59,511 bases of DNA, from NCBI RefSeq assembly GCF_013388945.1, contig NZ_JACAEH010000006.1:1-59511 (forward strand), written 5' to 3'. Below the pieces are notes generated by a model, which saw only the letters and a list, made by a program, of their open reading frames with translations, had not been told where the DNA came from and made no database searches. The position numbers and the translations under genes were made by a program. Source of the stretch: Nitrososphaera sp. (GTDB lineage Archaea; Thermoproteota; Nitrososphaeria; Nitrososphaerales; Nitrososphaeraceae). The stretch's first letter is position 1. The number at the start of each line of letters is the position of its first letter. Of the stretch, positions 35,458-43,298 are shown piece after piece.

Positions 35458-35542
35458 CTGGAGCCCGTTGCGATGCCTGGCTTCGCTACGACCCCACAAA
35501 GTGGCACCGTGTTTTTGATAGCGCCAAGATGTCTGTATAAGT

Positions 35543-36787
35543 TTATTGTTTCTTGAAGCGGAACTTATCCAGCTTTATCAGCTGCTGGTACGAGCCAAAC
35601 TGCGACGGGTCGGCGCTGTCAAGCGCAGATTCATCGTCGTCGCCCTCGTCTTTGTATACCTTCAATAGTTTGTAAGAAGTCGAACGTTGCGCAGGTATCC
35701 TGCCGGCAGACCTAATCAATTGCCGTATCTCTTTTGGCCTCATCAGCTGGCCGTGCTGCGCGCCTGCGGCAGTTGATATCGACTCGTTTATCAGCGTGCC
35801 TCCAAAGTCGTTTGCGCCTGCCGCAAGCAAAAGCTGCGACATCCTTGCACCCTCTTTAACCCACGACACCTGGATGTTTGGTATGTGGTTGTTGAGCATT
35901 ATCCTTGCCACTGCGTGCATCTTTATCACCTCAAAGCCGTCGGCGCCTGCGCGTATGTTGTCAACTGTGCGGTGGCTGTACATCGGAGCTTCCGTATGGA
36001 CAAAGCTGAGCGGGACAAACTCGGTAAAGCCGTGCGTCTCTTTCTGAATGTCTCGCAAGAGCGCGATGTGCTCCGCCTTTTGTTGCGAGTTTTCGATGTG
36101 GCCGTACATTATAGTCGATGTCGTGGGTATGCCAAGCGCGTGCGCCTGCCTGATTATCGAGACCCACTCGTCCACCTTTATCCTTCCAGGCGAGATTATG
36201 TCGCGCAGAGGCTGGTTGAGGATTTCAGCCGCTGTGCCGGGCAGGCTGCCAACGCCTGCCTCTTTTAGCATCTTCAGGTACTCGTTTGTAGATGTCTCGG
36301 ACCTCACTGCTCCGTACAATACTTCTTCTGGCGAAAACGCGTGGATGTGAATGTCTGGAAGTTCCTTTTTCACTGCCTTGCAGATGTCCACGTAAAGGTG
36401 GCCGTCCATCTTGGGCGGCAGGCCTGCCTGTATGCACACCTCTGTCGCGCCAAGAGATGCTGCTTCCTTGGCGCGCCTTACAATCTCCTCGTTTGGAAGG
36501 AAGTAGCCTTCCTCTTCGCGAAAGTCGCGTGAAAACGCGCAAAAGCCGCACTGCTTTATGCACACGTTTGTGAAGTTGATGTTGCGGTTCACGACATAGG
36601 TGACGATGTCGCCCACTGCGCGCTTGCGGAGCTCGTCTGCAACCGCTACCGTCAGGCTCATCTCAAGGCCCGTGCTGTCAAACAGCGCGACTGCCTCGTC
36701 AACAGAGACGTCCTTCCCGTCAAGCGCCCTGCCAAGCGCCGACGCGACTACCGGGTCCGCGCTTTTCAAGAGCGCGTCAAGCGCCAT
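35543..36787 (-). CDS. cofH: F0 synthase subunit 2 (CofH)
   Basis: About 414 residues. The radical SAM motif is CIKQCGFCAFSRDF near residue 70, followed by ATEVCIQAGLPPKMDG and HAFSPEEVLYGA, then SWVKEG and GANDFGGTLINESIS: the CofH/MqnC-type arrangement. With CofG it joins tyrosine-derived hydroxybenzyl and 5-amino-6-ribitylaminouracil to make F0, the deazaflavin chromophore of coenzyme F420. The ATG at 36787 lies inside the cofG end (11-base overlap) with AAGGAGGAG upstream. Another ATG at 36793 is possible but too close to that site. Confidence 0.92.
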   Translation of the reverse strand: MALDALLKSADPVVASALGRALDGKDVSVDEAVALFDSTGLEMSLTVAVADELRKRAVGDIVTYVVNRNINFTNVCIKQCGFCAFSRDFREEEGYFLPNEEIVRRAKEAASLGATEVCIQAGLPPKMDGHLYVDICKAVKKELPDIHIHAFSPEEVLYGAVRSETSTNEYLKMLKEAGVGSLPGTAAEILNQPLRDIISPGRIKVDEWVSIIRQAHALGIPTTSTIMYGHIENSQQKAEHIALLRDIQKETHGFTEFVPLSFVHTEAPMYSHRTVDNIRAGADGFEVIKMHAVARIMLNNHIPNIQVSWVKEGARMSQLLLAAGANDFGGTLINESISTAAGAQHGQLMRPKEIRQLIRSAGRIPAQRSTSYKLLKVYKDEGDDDESALDSADPSQFGSYQQLIKLDKFRFKKQ

Positions 36788-37946
36788 TTGCATACTCCTC
36801 CTTGACAAGGCCTGAATCGTCAGAAAGCAAGTTGACGTAGTCATGCAGCCGTTCTGATATAAATCCACCTTCAAGGAATTCAGGGTAGACAGGCAGCCTT
36901 GCGCGAAGTTTCTTGCCTTTTTGCTCGGTCACCTGCCTTACTTCGTTTATGGACGGCCAGGGAAACTCGGGGTTGACGTGGTCGATTGTCACAGGCGATA
37001 TGCCGCCCCAGTCGTTTATGCCGGCGTCGATGTATCGCCCATAGATAGCCGGGTTGAGGTTTGGAGGCACCTGGATGTTCATCCCCGGCATTATGAGGCG
37101 TGCAAGCGCAACCGCGCGGATAAAGTATTCCTTCGGGGTTGAAGGAAAGCCGGCCATGCCGGTCTCCGGCTTGGGCTCAAAGTTCTGCAGTATCACTTCC
37201 TGTATGTGGCCGTGCCTTTCGTGGAGCTCTTTTATGACAAAAAGCGAGTCGACCATCTCTTCGGGAGTCTCGCCGATGCCGGCAAGCACGCCGGTGGTCA
37301 TCGGTATCTTCAGCTCGCCGGCAGACTCTAATGTCTTTATCCTGACCTTGGGGTTCTTGCTGGGCGCCCCGTCGTGCGCAAGCCCCTTTCCCATCAGGCG
37401 TGCGCTCGACGACTCGAGCATGACTCCCATGCTGACGTTTGTCTCCTTTAATCGCGCCATCTCGCCCTTTGTCAGGCTGCCCGCGTTTGTATGTGGAAGC
37501 AGGCCTGTCTTTTGCAACACCTGCTCGCCGATGTCGCAGATGTAATCGACAGTTGACTGGTAGCCCATTGACCTTAGCCAGTCCCGCGCCTCGGGGTATT
37601 TCTGCTCGGGCCGCTCGCCTGTAACAAAGAGTGCCTCGGTGCACCGGGCGTCCCTGCCTGTCTGCGCAATTGCCATCACGTGCTCTGGCGAGAGCATGGA
37701 AAGCATCGGGTCGCCCGGCTCCTTTTTGTATGTGCAGTACGAGCAGGTGTCCCGGCACAGGTTGACGAGGTTGATGAACACTTTGCGCGAATAAGTGACA
37801 ATTCCGGGCCTTGTTGAATCCCTGGCCCTTCCCGCTGCTGCAACAAGCGTCGCGGTGGGGCACGACGACATCAGCCCGGAGGCGTCCTCCCGCGTGAGCG
37901 AGCCCGGGCTGGCAAGCGCCCTGTCCAGTGCCGAGTCAGCCAACAT
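36777..37946 (-). CDS. cofG: F0 synthase subunit 1 (CofG)
   Basis: 389 residues. Radical SAM motif CRDTCSYCTYKKEP near residue 63, ALFVTGERPEQKYPEAR, LLPHTNAGSLTKGEM, and PPNLNP with GINDWGGISPVTIDHVNPEFPWP are typical of CofG. It forms the deazaflavin ring together with CofH. GTTTATTAGTG about 27 bp upstream of the ATG is the promoter of the cofG-cofH operon. Confidence 0.92.
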   Translation of the reverse strand: MLADSALDRALASPGSLTREDASGLMSSCPTATLVAAAGRARDSTRPGIVTYSRKVFINLVNLCRDTCSYCTYKKEPGDPMLSMLSPEHVMAIAQTGRDARCTEALFVTGERPEQKYPEARDWLRSMGYQSTVDYICDIGEQVLQKTGLLPHTNAGSLTKGEMARLKETNVSMGVMLESSSARLMGKGLAHDGAPSKNPKVRIKTLESAGELKIPMTTGVLAGIGETPEEMVDSLFVIKELHERHGHIQEVILQNFEPKPETGMAGFPSTPKEYFIRAVALARLIMPGMNIQVPPNLNPAIYGRYIDAGINDWGGISPVTIDHVNPEFPWPSINEVRQVTEQKGKKLRARLPVYPEFLEGGFISERLHDYVNLLSDDSGLVKEEYANGA

Positions 37947-37979
37947 CTGGATTTGTTACGGCCGGTGCACTAATAAACA

Positions 37980-39182
37980 CTAAGGCGTGTCCTGCGCGCT
38001 TGGCCTTGCCTCAAGCGTCAGATCGATGTTCATCACGGTGCCGTCCCTCAGGATTGTCAGCTCCAGCGTGTCGCCGACTGTCTTTTCGCGCTGCAAGTAG
38101 ACCAGTATGTCGTCGAGTTTCCGTATCGGGTTGCCGTCAAGCTCAAGTATGATGTCGCCACCAAGTGGCACCGTCTGGCCCTCAATCCTCGTCGGGTTGT
38201 CGCCTCCTTTCAGGCCGGCCTTTTCAGCAGGGCCGCCTGCAACTACTTCAACTACAAGCACGCCCCTTGGCTCGTCAAGCTCGAGCGCGCTTGCAAGGCC
38301 GGGCGTCATGTCCCTGCCTGAAATGCCCACCCACGGGTGGTTGAACGTGCCAGTCTCTATGAGCGACGGAACTATCTTGGCAATAGTGTTTGACGGGACC
38401 GCAAAGCCGATGCCGGCAAACTCGCCCGTGCTCGACCGGATTGCAGTGTTTATGCCGACCACCTCGCCGCGCGTGTTGAGTAGCGGGCCGCCAGAGTTAC
38501 CCGGGTTTATCGGCGCGTCGGTCTGGATGATGTCAGGTATGAAAAACTGCAAAGAACCGGTGTTCTGCGCAGGTATCGTCCTGCCGACGCCACTAATTAT
38601 GCCCGAAGTCATCGAGCTTGAAAGCCCGAACGGGTTGCCGATTGCGGCGACCTGCTCGCCCACCCTTATCTTGGTCGAGTCTGCAAGTGGGAGCGGCACC
38701 AGCTTTTCTGCCGGCACGTCCTCGACGTAAAGCACGACGAGGTCCGTGAACGGGTCGGTGCCTATCAGAGTGGCGCTGTACACGGTGCCGTCATAAAATG
38801 TCACTGCAAGGTTCCGCGTTCCTGAAACGACGTGGTTGTTTGTCACGATGTGGCCGTTGTCGTCATAGACAAAGCCCGTGCCAAGGTTGCCCTGCTCCGT
38901 CGGGTCGTTTGTAGCGGTAACCTGCACCACCGACCTCTCGGTCTTCTCAAAGAGGTCTGGAAGCGTCAGCTCCTGGTCTGCCGCCTCGACGGTGCTCACG
39001 CGGCCGACCCTGAACGCGTCGTCGTCAAGCTGGTCGCGCGTTGTACCCGTGTTCGTGTTGATGAGGCTTGAAATGTCCGGCAGCTGTGTCGTGCCAAAGT
39101 CAAAGCTGTTGAATTGCGAAAAAGCGAAAAAGATGGCCGCCGCAGCAACGACTACCGCTGCCGCGAGTATTGCCTTGTTCAA
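37980..39182 (-). CDS. HtrA/DegP-type serine protease with PDZ domain
   Basis: 400 residues from a TTG at 39182. An N-terminal membrane anchor (AILAAAVVVAAAAIFFAF) places the protease outside the cell. The trypsin-like domain has HIVTNNHVVSG (His), DPFTDLVVL (Asp) and NPGNSGGPLLN (Ser). One PDZ domain follows (PRGVLVVEVVAGGPAEKAGLKGGD, LGGDIILELDGNPI). It would degrade or chaperone misfolded surface proteins. GGATTATTAGC lies about 25 bp upstream of the start, so leaderless. Confidence 0.88.
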   Translation of the reverse strand: MNKAILAAAVVVAAAAIFFAFSQFNSFDFGTTQLPDISSLINTNTGTTRDQLDDDAFRVGRVSTVEAADQELTLPDLFEKTERSVVQVTATNDPTEQGNLGTGFVYDDNGHIVTNNHVVSGTRNLAVTFYDGTVYSATLIGTDPFTDLVVLYVEDVPAEKLVPLPLADSTKIRVGEQVAAIGNPFGLSSSMTSGIISGVGRTIPAQNTGSLQFFIPDIIQTDAPINPGNSGGPLLNTRGEVVGINTAIRSSTGEFAGIGFAVPSNTIAKIVPSLIETGTFNHPWVGISGRDMTPGLASALELDEPRGVLVVEVVAGGPAEKAGLKGGDNPTRIEGQTVPLGGDIILELDGNPIRKLDDILVYLQREKTVGDTLELTILRDGTVMNIDLTLEARPSAQDTP

Positions 39183-39228
39183 CCCGGGGAAAATCCGCCC
39201 TTTGTGCTAATAATCCTTTTCCCGGGGC

Positions 39229-39534
39229 CTAGCGGCTGATGTACTGCACTTCAAGTCCTGTCGGGACTGGCATGTCGAGAAGTTCTACAAGCCTTCCGTA
39301 GTAGTGCAGAAACGCCCTGCCCTTCTCAGTCGCCCTGTAGACCGTCCCGTCGTCGCTGGTGGCTTGCTCAAGCATGCCCCTTTCTATCAGCTCCGCAATG
39401 TACGCGTGCACCTGCTCGTAGCTAAGGTTGGCCCTGTACATGATGTGGGTCTTCTTTATACCCGCAGTAGCCAGGCCGAGCACGTCGCCCATTATCTGGA
39501 TCCTTCCTCTGTTGTTCTTGCGTTCTGTAGCCAT
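39229..39534 (-). CDS. Small winged-helix transcriptional regulator
   Basis: 101 residues. GRIQIMGDVLGLATAGIKKTHIMYRANLSYEQVHAYIAELIERGMLE forms the winged helix, TVYRATEKGRAFLHYYGRLVELL the wing and dimer helix. It matches the archaeal winged-helix group with the KTHIMYRANLSYEQ signature, many copies of which occur in these archaea. Its target is unknown. A perfect 16-bp palindrome lies 52-67 bp upstream of its start and is a candidate autoregulatory site. Confidence 0.8.
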   Translation of the reverse strand: MATERKNNRGRIQIMGDVLGLATAGIKKTHIMYRANLSYEQVHAYIAELIERGMLEQATSDDGTVYRATEKGRAFLHYYGRLVELLDMPVPTGLEVQYISR

Positions 39535-39585
39535 GCGGTAGACTACTGAACAAAGCTACATTAGGGGCATGGCGGAATTTTGAAT

Positions 39586-39601
39586 TGGAACGCGCGTTCC
39601 A
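39586..39601. promoter_or_regulatory. Perfect 16-bp palindrome
   Basis: TGGAACGCGCGTTCCA lies between the glycosyltransferase stop (39610) and the winged-helix gene start (39534). It may be the operator of the regulator. As a terminator for the glycosyltransferase it would be weak, because no T-run follows on the minus strand. Confidence 0.45.
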
Positions 39602-39609
39602 GCTCGATT

Positions 39610-40845
39610 CTAGCGCATGAAGCTCTGTTTTTCGCTGACGGTGTAGTGCCGGTCGCGCCACCTCACGGCGTCTTTCTTGCGTGCATCGACTATCGCCGAA
39701 GCAAAGCCAAGGCAGATGAGAGCGCCCCCTACAGGTGCGCCAAGGGCATAGGCGGGGCTCTGGAACACCCCGAACCTGCTCTGGACGGCTGTCGTGAGAA
39801 GGAGCGCCGAGATTGTCAGCATCTGCACCGTCATTAGCGCAACTGCCGTCGGCGCCGAGAGGCCGCCGTCGGCAAGGGCCAGGACGGGAAGCGAGTATGC
39901 AAGGAACAGAAACGGCGCAAAGAGTATGAAAAACACCGCTGCGGCTATGAGGTGCGCGCCTCGTTTGTCCTGGTGGTAGAGCGGTATAACGAGCCGGCGC
40001 AGGCCGTGCCAGAGGGTCGAAAGGTCGCGCGCCCAGACGGCGTCGACGTATTTCTCGCCCCTCACCATCTTCATCCTGTGGCCTGCCTCCTTGACCCGGG
40101 AGCCGAGCGCGCCGTCCTCGACGAGCTCCTCCTTGACTGCGACGTGCGTGCCCACTGCCTCGTACGTCTTTCTTGTTATTACAAAAAAGCTGCCGAAAAA
40201 GTAGCCGGTCTTTTTGCCCGGGTCGTTCACGCGCAGAGGCGAAAAGCGGGTGTGCAGAAATGTCGACAGGCCCGGAAGCGTTATCCGGGTCCACAGGTCC
40301 TTGCAGAGAAGCCGGGGTATCGCCGTCAGCGCGTCGAGGTTTTCTGCAAGCATGTGGCCGACTGCAAGCGATATGGCCGTGGGCTCGTGCTCTGTGTCGG
40401 CGTCTGTGAAAAACAAATAGTCGCCTGTCGCAGCGCCGTAGCCCTGCACGCACGCCCAGTTCTTGCCGGCCCAGCCCTCCGGCTTTGGCGGCGTGTCGAC
40501 ATGAACGACGCGCCTGTCTTTTTTTGCGTAGCGCTCGATTATCTCGCCGGTCCTGTCAGTCGAGCCGTCGTTTATCGCTATCACCTCAAAGTTTGGATAA
40601 TCCTGCGCAAGGAGCGTGTCGAGGCACCTTGCGATGTACTTTTCCTCGTTTCTTGCCGGGAGTATCACGCTCACCTTGGGGTGGCCGACACCTGCCCTGC
40701 GGTCAAACGACTCTAACTTTGGCGCAAGCCGGAACGACTTTGACATGTAGGCAAGGAAGTAGACCCACACGCCAAATATCCCTGCAAGGATTGCTGCAAG
40801 GGCGATATTGACTGTGGCTATGCCCAGGTCGAGCGCTGGTTCCAT
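39610..40845 (-). CDS. Family 2 glycosyltransferase, membrane-bound
   Basis: 411 residues. An N-terminal helix (about 9-32) precedes the GT-A domain: VSVILPARNEEKYIARCLDTLLAQ, EVIAINDGSTDRTGEI, and FFTDADTEHEP (DxD metal site), with EELVEDGALGSRVKEAG as the catalytic ED region. Three C-terminal helices (about 305-390) follow. It resembles bacterial glycosyltransferases that act on polyprenyl or carotenoid-like lipids. A role in surface glycan or glycolipid synthesis is likely. The ATG is six bases after the stop of the SRPBCC gene, so they are co-transcribed. Confidence 0.82.
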   Translation of the reverse strand: MEPALDLGIATVNIALAAILAGIFGVWVYFLAYMSKSFRLAPKLESFDRRAGVGHPKVSVILPARNEEKYIARCLDTLLAQDYPNFEVIAINDGSTDRTGEIIERYAKKDRRVVHVDTPPKPEGWAGKNWACVQGYGAATGDYLFFTDADTEHEPTAISLAVGHMLAENLDALTAIPRLLCKDLWTRITLPGLSTFLHTRFSPLRVNDPGKKTGYFFGSFFVITRKTYEAVGTHVAVKEELVEDGALGSRVKEAGHRMKMVRGEKYVDAVWARDLSTLWHGLRRLVIPLYHQDKRGAHLIAAAVFFILFAPFLFLAYSLPVLALADGGLSAPTAVALMTVQMLTISALLLTTAVQSRFGVFQSPAYALGAPVGGALICLGFASAIVDARKKDAVRWRDRHYTVSEKQSFMR

Positions 40846-40851
40846 GTCCCG

Positions 40852-41265
40852 CTATTCTACTGCCTTGGCTATGCGCTCAAGCGCCTGCTCGGTCCCTTCG
40901 TTGATGTGCTTTTTCACCATGCCCGAAAACATCCCTAAAAATCCCCCCAGCTTGAAATCCCATACGACATCGACCCTTGTCTTGTTCCCAGAACCGTTCA
41001 GGGTAACAAGCCTCGTGCCGGTTATCGGGCCATCTGTTATTTTGGTTTCAATCGAAGTGTTTGGGTTGAGCGTGACTGTCTGCATCGTCTTTGAATCCTT
41101 GAACGCGATTATCACCTCACGCTTTATGACGTTGCCCTCCTTGCTGATGTTTTTGACTGCCTTGGTGCCGTGCCAGTACTGGGCCTCGTTGTCCACGTCT
41201 GATATCACCGCCCAGACCTTGTCAAGGGGTGCTGCAATCTCGCGGCTGACGTTTACGGTAGCCAT
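40852..41265 (-). CDS. SRPBCC/START-like ligand-binding protein
   Basis: 137 residues: VNVSREIAAPLDKVWAVISDVDNEAQYWHGTKAVKN, TLNPNTSIETKI, LVTLNGSGNKTRVDVVWDFKLGGFLGMF and a C-terminal helix. This is the helix-grip fold of the polyketide cyclase/CoxG-like group, which binds hydrophobic ligands. The specific ligand is unknown. AAATATAG about 26 bp upstream, within the end of cbtA, gives its own promoter. It leads into the glycosyltransferase gene. Confidence 0.75.
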   Translation of the reverse strand: MATVNVSREIAAPLDKVWAVISDVDNEAQYWHGTKAVKNISKEGNVIKREVIIAFKDSKTMQTVTLNPNTSIETKITDGPITGTRLVTLNGSGNKTRVDVVWDFKLGGFLGMFSGMVKKHINEGTEQALERIAKAVE

Positions 41266-41296
41266 GCCAGTTGTTCTCCCCAGCCGCTATATTTGC

Positions 41297-42019
41297 CTAG
41301 AGCGCCTTTATCCTTGCAGCCTCGTGGGGCTTTGTCCTGTCCCACAGTGCACCGAGTACCGTGCCAAGCACGAGCCAGAACATAGTCATGGTCGCGCCCG
41401 ACGCAATCCTAAAGGCGCCGACAAGGTCTGCAGGCGCGTTCACCGCGTCCGGGTTTGCCGGCAGCGCGAAAAACGCGGCCGCGACTGTTGCAGTGTATAT
41501 CGCCGGTGCAAGGAATCTGCGCGACTTTACAGGCATCTTTTTGTATGCGATTCCAAGCGCAAGGGCCGCAAAGCCAGAGATGGCAATTATCGCAATGTAG
41601 AGGCCCTGCCTCAGGTATATCGTCTCGGGGTCGCCTACTGCCGGCGGGTTTGCGGGGTACTTGAGCGCAGGGACAAGATACAGCGCAAGCCACATAATGC
41701 CTGCAAGCGCAAGAGCCTTTTGTAGGTTGGTAGAGCCCGGGAGCGCATTGCGGCCGTAGGCAAACACGATTCCAAACAGCGCGCCAAGCGACATGCCAAG
41801 GACCGCGCCTGCGGCAATGCTGCCTGACCTCTGCCAGATCCTGTACGTGGCAAACTCTGACGGGTTGATTATCTCGCCTTCCGCAGTGGCGGCCTGGTTT
41901 TCAAGGTCGATTGCGGCGCTTAGGTACGGCTCGACGACGCCCTGATTGACAAGTCCTAAAACGGTGCCGGCAACAAGTCCGGACAAAAGGGTGATGGCAA
42001 TAAAAGTGAGGGCCTTCAT
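41297..42019 (-). CDS. cbtA: Cobalt transporter subunit CbtA
   Basis: 240 residues with about five or six transmembrane helices: LTFIAITLLSGLVAGTVLGLVNQ at the start, then GSIAAGAVLGMSLGALFGIVFAYGR, and WLALYLVPALKYPANPPAVGDPETI, the family signature region. CbtA with CbtB forms a predicted cobalt uptake system in bacteria and archaea, found next to cobalamin genes. Ammonia-oxidising archaea make cobalamin and need cobalt. Twelve bases separate it from cbtB. Confidence 0.85.
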   Translation of the reverse strand: MKALTFIAITLLSGLVAGTVLGLVNQGVVEPYLSAAIDLENQAATAEGEIINPSEFATYRIWQRSGSIAAGAVLGMSLGALFGIVFAYGRNALPGSTNLQKALALAGIMWLALYLVPALKYPANPPAVGDPETIYLRQGLYIAIIAISGFAALALGIAYKKMPVKSRRFLAPAIYTATVAAAFFALPANPDAVNAPADLVGAFRIASGATMTMFWLVLGTVLGALWDRTKPHEAARIKAL

Positions 42020-42031
42020 GCCGCAGTCAGC

Positions 42032-42247
42032 CTAGTGGCATGCAAACCCTGCGGCGTGTCTCATGTCGTGGTAGAACTCGTGCATCCACATGTCCTCGTA
42101 CGCCTGCTCGCCCTGCGCCACACTGAAAAGCTGGCCCTGGTCAAAGCCCATCACAAACACGCCGAGCACGAGTATGCCGAGGAGCACGCCAACAGCTATC
42201 TTGGGGACGCCCGCAGCAGCTCTTGTAATCTGATCGGTAAATGACAT
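42032..42247 (-). CDS. cbtB: Cobalt transporter subunit CbtB
   Basis: 71 residues. One membrane helix (AVGVLLGILVLGVFVMGFDQGQLF) is followed by a histidine-rich end MWMHEFYHDMRHAAGFACH, the metal-binding tail that defines CbtB. First gene of cbtBA. TTTATATAAC (42269-42278) is centred 27 bp upstream of the ATG. The operator-like repeats at 42288-42316 lie directly upstream of that box. Confidence 0.87.
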   Translation of the reverse strand: MSFTDQITRAAAGVPKIAVGVLLGILVLGVFVMGFDQGQLFSVAQGEQAYEDMWMHEFYHDMRHAAGFACH

Positions 42248-42287
42248 TCAGTTCGGGATAATCTCGGTGTTATATAAATAATGAGAT

Positions 42288-42316
42288 GGTTTGTCCAACT
42301 GGACGGTTTATCCAAC
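42288..42316. promoter_or_regulatory. Paired GGTTTRTCCAAC repeats between cbtB and its neighbour regulator
   Basis: GGTTTGTCCAAC (42288-42299) and GGTTTATCCAAC (42305-42316) are direct repeats with starts 17 bp apart. Between them GTCCA-AC-TGGAC makes a short dyad. They lie just upstream of both TATA boxes (cbtB at 42269-42278 and the plus-strand gene at 42328-42336), an ideal place for the neighbouring regulator to act on both promoters. Confidence 0.6.
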
Positions 42317-42357
42317 CCGGGTGCAATGAATAAATCGCACGGCGCGCAACGAAAATT

Positions 42358-42999
42358 GTGCACATGTACGTCAGGGCGCTTGAAAAGGTGGCGACGAGGT
42401 ACGCGCCAAGCAGGCTCCTGTCGTTTGGCGCAGTCCACGTCCTCGTCGCGCTGCAGCTGATGCAGCAGCAAGGGCGTGCAAGCCGCGACGCGCTGTGCAA
42501 AAGGCTCGGGCTCGGCGGAGGCGCAGCAAAGACCCTTGTCAAGCACATGAAGATGAGAGGCCTCGTGGAAACGTCAAACGGCGGGACGCGCATGACTGCA
42601 AAGGGCAGGGCTGTTTGTCAGGGCATCATGTCTGCGATGCCGGCGGAGATGGCGCTTCCAAGGTCGCCGGTAGCGCTTGGCAGGCACAACTATGCTGTTT
42701 TGCTCAAAGAATTTGGATTTGCAGTGGGAACAGGCTTGGAGCAGCGCGATGCCGCCATAAGGATGGGCGCCACGGGCGCGACGACCCTCCTGTACAAAGA
42801 AGGCAGGTTCGTGATGCCTGACAGCAGCCACGACCCACTAAGAAAAGAGCCGTCATTGCGCAAGGAGCTGGTCGAAAAATTGCGGCCGCAGGACGGCGAC
42901 GCCATAATAATCGGAAGCGCCGACAATAGCAGAGTTGCAGAGCTTGCAGCCAAGGACGCGGCGCTTGCCACGATAACGGCTCATGAAAAGCACTCCTAG
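42358..42999 (+). CDS. Winged-helix regulator with DUF4443-type C-terminal domain
   Basis: 213 residues. The helix-turn-helix is ASRDALCKRLGLGGGAAKTLVKHMKMRGLVETSNGGTRMTAKGRAVC (about 40-86). The C-terminal domain (RHNYAVLLKEFGFAVGTGLEQRDAAIRMGATGATTLLYKEGRFVMP) matches the DUF4443 archaeal family. Its position, divergent from cbtBA with repeated operators between, suggests it controls cobalt uptake; this is inference. The start is GTG 42358 or ATG 42364. GAATAAATC is centred 26 bp before the GTG. Confidence 0.75.
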   Translation: MHMYVRALEKVATRYAPSRLLSFGAVHVLVALQLMQQQGRASRDALCKRLGLGGGAAKTLVKHMKMRGLVETSNGGTRMTAKGRAVCQGIMSAMPAEMALPRSPVALGRHNYAVLLKEFGFAVGTGLEQRDAAIRMGATGATTLLYKEGRFVMPDSSHDPLRKEPSLRKELVEKLRPQDGDAIIIGSADNSRVAELAAKDAALATITAHEKHS

Positions 43000-43120
43000 A
43001 ATCACGGGCCTTGCTCTTTATGCAGGGTGCCGCAGGTAAAGCTGATAGTTATATACCACCAGAAAGACCCTAGAGAAAATCTCGCTCAATTTAATATACT
43101 TGAACGGGGCTTTCCGGGTT

Positions 43121-43294
43121 ATGGGTTTCTTGAAGAAGCTGAAGGAAGCCGCCGAGCAGGGCGTCGAAAAGGGCGCGGAGCTTGGCAAGAAGGGGATAGA
43201 AAAGGGTGCCGAAGTTGGAACCAAGGCTTATGACGGCGCCAAAGAGGCCGCGCAGAAAGGCGCTGACAAGGCAAGAGAAAAAAAGGAAGGATAG
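43121..43294 (+). CDS. 57-residue amphipathic, Lys/Glu/Ala-rich protein
   Basis: Starts MGFLKKLKEAAEQGVEKG and continues with loose 11-residue periodicity (GAELGKKGIEKGAEVGTKAYDGAKEAAQKGADKAREKK). It resembles LEA-like or apolipoprotein-like amphipathic helices that bind membranes or protect proteins under stress. TTAATATAC (43091-43099) is centred 26 bp upstream of the ATG. The longer frame from 43100 begins between box and start. Confidence 0.65.
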   Translation: MGFLKKLKEAAEQGVEKGAELGKKGIEKGAEVGTKAYDGAKEAAQKGADKAREKKEG

Positions 43295-43298
43295 GCCC

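Larger units (their letters stand above)
35362..35495 (-). tRNA. tRNA-Trp(CCA) with two introns
   Basis: The mature 74-nt cloverleaf closes fully. Acceptor GGGGTCG/CGGCCCC with discriminator A, D-stem GCGA/TCGC with loop AGCCAGGCA, anticodon stem ACGGG/CCCGT with loop CT-CCA-GA, variable GGGTC, T-stem AAGGG/CCCTT with loop TTCAAAT. Two 30-nt inserts must be removed to obtain it: one at the canonical 37/38 position and one in the T-loop. CCA is not encoded. The anticodon CCA gives tryptophan, the archaeal tRNA most often intron-bearing. An A/T-rich CTATCAAAAA lies about 22 bp upstream. Confidence 0.92.

Noticed and set aside
39422-40453. 343-codon minus-strand frame overlapping the glycosyltransferase and winged-helix genes
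   Set aside because: Arg/Pro/Gly-rich composition typical of a shifted frame; both overlapping genes have clear families.
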